A DNA stretch of 7,693 nt. Origin: an uncultured Acetatifactor sp. Its GTDB lineage: Bacteria; Bacillota; Clostridia; Lachnospirales; Lachnospiraceae. The stretch lies in contig CAJUFO010000124.1 of assembly GCA_910585615.1 (NCBI GenBank), forward strand, positions 1 to 7,693, written 5' to 3'. Shown piece by piece: positions 5,359 through 7,693 of the stretch. Positions within the stretch are counted from its first letter, which is position 1. Each line of letters opens with the position of its first letter. A program made the translations under genes and the position numbers. A model generated the notes under the pieces. The model did not search any database. It saw nothing but the letters and a program-made list of their open reading frames with translations, and had not been told where the DNA came from.

Positions 5359-6170
5359 CCCACACCTCCCAGCATCTCATGGTCCGCCACAAACCGCACC
5401 ATGTGTTCATCTGCCAGCCGTTTTTGCTGCTGGCATGCATACATCAGCGTCTTTTCACACACGCGGTTTATCATCCTCGGTATCCCTGCCGATATCTTAT
5501 AAATCTCTTCCTCCGCACCGCTGGTAAATATCTCTTTCCCTACTCCCGAGTAAGCCAGGTGGGATGCGATGTATTTCCCCGTCTCCGCACGGTCCAGCCT
5601 CCCCAGCACGATATTCATGTCTATCCTTTGGCGTATCGCCGTATAGGCCTGCAGCCTGAGCTTCTGCTCCCATAGTTCGCTCTGCCCCACCAGCACCAGC
5701 GACATCGGGCTGCTCGAATCAAACTCATGGTTCAGCAGAAACCTCAGTTCTTCCAGCATGTCCTTCCCCAGCAGGTGGGCCTCGTCCAGCACGCACACCA
5801 CTTTCTTTTTCTGCTCCGTGCACACCGCGCTGATCTCCTTCTGCAGCAGCCGCTTGGAATCCCCGCTGAAAAAACGCGGCTCCAGACCAAGCTGCCCTAA
5901 CAGCCCTGCATACAGCCACCTCGGCGTCAGCTTTGAATCCGACAGGTACAGCAGCAGGTACTTTTCTCTCCCAAGACGCCCGTCCAGCATCCGGATCAGC
6001 GTGGACTTGCCGCATCCCGGGTTTGACGTCACCACTGCAAACATCTGCCGGTCCGCTGCATACTTAAGCCTCCCCAGCGCATCCTCGATCTTCGGCGATG
6101 TGTACAGCCTCTCCACCGGCACGTCCCGGGTAAACGGTGTATTCTCCATCTCAAAAAATATCTCATACAT
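5355..6170 (-). CDS. AAA+ ATPase of transposon (ExeA/TniB-like)
   Basis: A 271-residue transposition helper ATPase. The start is ATG at 6170-6168, with AGGGGGAG seven bases upstream. A longer frame from 6257 lies wholly within the transposase gene and has an unlikely, Arg-rich N-terminus. The first ten residues, MYEIFFEMEN, followed by TPF, match the usual N-terminus of ExeA-type proteins. Walker A is SNPGCGKST (49-57), Walker B VVCVLDEAH (124-132), and a sensor-like LVLVGQSEL lies at 158-166. AIRQRI (178-183) carries likely arginine-finger residues, and the C-terminal helical lid (195-250) includes AGIPRMINRVCE. Proteins of the TniB/MuB/IstB group bind target DNA as ATP-dependent oligomers and recruit or activate the DDE transposase. 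The start overlaps the transposase end by eight bases and the stop overlaps the next gene by four, so translation is coupled. All ATPase motifs look intact. Confidence 0.9.
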   Translation of the reverse strand: MYEIFFEMENTPFTRDVPVERLYTSPKIEDALGRLKYAADRQMFAVVTSNPGCGKSTLIRMLDGRLGREKYLLLYLSDSKLTPRWLYAGLLGQLGLEPRFFSGDSKRLLQKEISAVCTEQKKKVVCVLDEAHLLGKDMLEELRFLLNHEFDSSSPMSLVLVGQSELWEQKLRLQAYTAIRQRIDMNIVLGRLDRAETGKYIASHLAYSGVGKEIFTSGAEEEIYKISAGIPRMINRVCEKTLMYACQQQKRLADEHMVRFVADHEMLGGVG

Positions 6171-7569
6171 TTCCCTGCTCCCCCTTTCCGTATCCCTCAA
6201 ATGACAGCGCCTTTGCCATCTGGGCGTGGTCCTGTCTGTACTTCTTTTCCAACGCATCCAAAAGCCTTGAACTCTCCGGTTCCTTCCCTGTCATCCCTGA
6301 CGGTACCGGCGGCACTTTTGATGCATAGCTCCCGATCTCCATCCGGTGCGCCCTGACCGCCTCTGTCCCTTTGCTGTAGACCATCACTGTCTCCGTATTC
6401 ATCGGGTCATAAGCAATCTCCACCTGCTGGTTTGACAGCGCCGCGCTTGCCTCATATCTGCTTCCTCCAAAGGAAAAACATCCTGCCTCATCGATCCGGC
6501 GCACCTCCCTGTGCTGGAATGCTTCCGCCACTACTGACACATCTATAAAGACAAGACCCCTCTCATCCCTCATCCATTCCTGCTCCGGGCTGATCCCGGC
6601 TGCCGGTACCTTCACACCATAAGATTCATAGTACTCCCGGATCCCGCTGTGGGCCTCCTTCTGGTATTCCTGGTCTAAAAATATCTTCCACTTCCGGTTC
6701 AGCTCTTCCATAGAATGTACATGGGCTACCCGTATCTCTTCTATGAACTGGTCTGCTTTTTGATGGAATTTTTCTATCTTTCCTTTCGACTGGCACGCCC
6801 CAGGCTTTGCATGTACAATCCGTATCCCCAGCCTTGCACACGCCTTCAGCAGATGTTCCCCCGTGTACTGCGCCCCGTTATCCAGGTACGCACAGTCGAA
6901 CCTCCCTGCCTTTAACACTGCTTTGTGGAACGTATCCTCCACGATTTCCTGCCTCTGGTTATCATAAAACTCTGACTGCACGATGTAGCGGGAATGGTCA
7001 TCTATCAGGGTTGACAGGTACGTCTTTATCAAATCCCCTTCCATTGTCCTTATCTCAGGGCCGTACTTGATGTCCCCCTGCAGGACCTCCATCCTGTGCG
7101 GGCGGCAGAACCTGCGGGATGTGGTTTCCCTCTTCTCCGCATACCGTCTCATCTGCTTCTTCCCAAGCCCCGCTTCGTACAGGTGCCTCTGCATTGTGGA
7201 CTGTTTCAGCACACCCGGCGCTGCCCACCCTTCCAGTTCCAGGATCTTGATGATCTGACGCACGCTCCGCTTCGGCACTTCCCTCCTCAGCTGCACTGCC
7301 TGCTCCAGAATCTCTTCATAATTCTCCGGCAGCCCCTGTACCCTTTTTTTCCTCCTCTCCTTAGGCCGCAGGCCTTCAAACCCTTCCCTGCGGTATCCCG
7401 CCTCATATCGGTACAGGCTCCTTTTGGATACCCCGTTTCTTTCCGCCGCCTCTTCCCTGAGCTGCTGGCGTTTCCCTTCATCCATTTCCTCATCCAGCAG
7501 CGGCGCTATCATCCGGTATCTCTTTAACGCCTCTTCATCCTGCCATTTCTTTACTTCCTTCTTCTGCAT
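6163..7569 (-). CDS. DDE transposase (rve/Mu-C type)
   Basis: A 468-residue transposase that cuts and joins transposon ends. Two helix-turn-helix regions (about 36-66 and 97-135) should bind the terminal repeats. The integrase-type catalytic core spans about 160-275, with Asp166 (QGDIKYG), Asp230 (YLDNGAQ) and Glu266 (KGKIEKFHQ). The last two are 35 residues apart, the classic D35E spacing. Residues 355-405 form a beta-barrel-like Mu-C domain (SFGGSRYEAS, VEIAYDP). The C-terminal tail (430-468) may contact the ATPase. The ATG at 7569 has AGGAGG nine bases upstream. Its partner ATPase places it nearer TniA/MuA or IS481-like elements than simple single-gene IS481. The catalytic triad is complete, so the element may be active. 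The start region can form an inverted repeat hiding the ribosome binding site (7568-7599). Confidence 0.92.
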   Translation of the reverse strand: MQKKEVKKWQDEEALKRYRMIAPLLDEEMDEGKRQQLREEAAERNGVSKRSLYRYEAGYRREGFEGLRPKERRKKRVQGLPENYEEILEQAVQLRREVPKRSVRQIIKILELEGWAAPGVLKQSTMQRHLYEAGLGKKQMRRYAEKRETTSRRFCRPHRMEVLQGDIKYGPEIRTMEGDLIKTYLSTLIDDHSRYIVQSEFYDNQRQEIVEDTFHKAVLKAGRFDCAYLDNGAQYTGEHLLKACARLGIRIVHAKPGACQSKGKIEKFHQKADQFIEEIRVAHVHSMEELNRKWKIFLDQEYQKEAHSGIREYYESYGVKVPAAGISPEQEWMRDERGLVFIDVSVVAEAFQHREVRRIDEAGCFSFGGSRYEASAALSNQQVEIAYDPMNTETVMVYSKGTEAVRAHRMEIGSYASKVPPVPSGMTGKEPESSRLLDALEKKYRQDHAQMAKALSFEGYGKGEQGNV

Positions 7570-7599
7570 AGTTGTCTGCCTCCTTCTGCTGGCAACTAT
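7568..7599 (-). promoter_or_regulatory. Inverted repeat around transposase ribosome binding site
   Basis: ATAGTTG (7568-7574) is complementary to CAACTAT (7593-7599), with an inner GCC/GGC pair. The AGGAGG lies in the loop region and the start codon at the base of the stem. The upstream arm overlaps the -10 of the promoter at 7595-7624, so transcripts from that promoter lack it, while read-through transcripts carry both arms. Confidence 0.5.
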
Positions 7600-7624
7600 A
7601 CCCTGATCCCCCTGGCGTCATCAA
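7595..7624 (-). promoter_or_regulatory. Probable transposase promoter
   Basis: TTGATG (7624-7619) and TATAGT (7600-7595) on the minus strand, with an 18-base spacer. The predicted start, near 7588, leaves a short leader with just the AGGAGG. It is a moderate match to the housekeeping consensus. Confidence 0.5.
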
Positions 7625-7693
7625 ACAAAAGCAGGTGCATGCTCACAGCCCATTCGGGTATGGCTGGATCCGGCCTCCTGCATTGTATATAAA

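Larger units (their letters stand above)
4732..7693 (-). mobile_element. Transposon with DDE transposase, AAA+ ATPase and accessory gene (right end outside)
   Basis: A three-gene unit of the TniA/TniB or Mu A/B logic: a transposase at 6163-7569, an ATPase at 5355-6170 and a small protein at 5005-5358. Its codon use is richer in C/G at third positions than the phage genes. The left end is placed at TGTCACACAATCAATTG (4732 onward) because TGT begins many transposons of this class. In addition, TATATACAA at 4749-4757 recurs inverted at 7683-7691, which would put the right end 15-20 bases beyond the window. Related CTGTCA/CTGTCG motifs at 4684, 4708 and 4731 could be transposase sites, in which case the end could lie further left. 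No target duplication can be seen. Confidence 0.6.

Noticed and set aside
5725..6015. Minus-strand frame of 96 codons inside the ATPase gene
   Set aside because: It is an alternative frame of the ATPase with an Ala/Arg-rich product; the overlapping ATPase has complete Walker motifs.
6171..6257. Longer N-terminus for the ATPase from 6257
   Set aside because: The extension lies inside the transposase gene in another frame and is unlike ExeA-type proteins; ATG 6170 has a strong ribosome binding site.
805..7606. Many plus-strand open frames of 60-196 codons, for example 2129-2719 and 5758-6204
   Set aside because: They lie opposite well-supported minus-strand genes, lack family motifs and ribosome binding sites, and have low-complexity Ser/Pro/Phe-rich or Cys-rich products typical of antisense shadows.

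Overview
The window looks like a Firmicutes chromosome, most likely a Clostridia/Lachnospiraceae-type gut bacterium. The evidence is strong AGGAGG-type ribosome binding sites, GTG and TTG starts, intrinsic terminators and the gene families present. This placement is inferred from style, not from a search. Every convincing gene lies on the minus strand, so the biological order runs from high to low coordinates.

Right part (about 4732 to beyond the window end): a transposable element with three overlapping genes. They are a DDE (rve/Mu-C) transposase, an ExeA/TniB-like AAA+ ATPase and an unrecognised 117-residue protein. A GC-rich terminator hairpin and short, possibly broken ORFs follow. The transposase start lies in an inverted repeat that could hide its ribosome binding site in read-through transcripts. 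The left end probably lies near 4732; the right end was not found in the window.

Left part (1 to about 4726): the start of a prophage late (packaging/head) module. In transcription order it has the truncated end of an unknown gene, a candidate late promoter, a PBSX-type terminase small subunit, a 174-base non-coding gap, a Nu1-like small subunit, a GpA-family large terminase and a gpW-like head-joining protein. The order Nu1-A-W matches phage lambda; the portal gene is expected just off the left edge. Between the gpW-like gene and the expected portal sits a probable lipoprotein 'moron' with its own promoter and terminator. Its signal-peptide frame and body frame are one base out of register.

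The most notable signal is a near-identical 36-base element at 104-139 and 4588-4623. Both copies directly follow a TAA stop codon. On the minus strand each contains two ATTGCCCG repeats one helical turn apart, then a T-run and a -10 hexamer without a normal -35. In both, a strong hairpin begins within the first bases of the predicted transcript. This suggests an activator- or antiterminator-controlled late promoter used twice. The alternative is that the pair are recombination sites flanking a 4.5-kb block.
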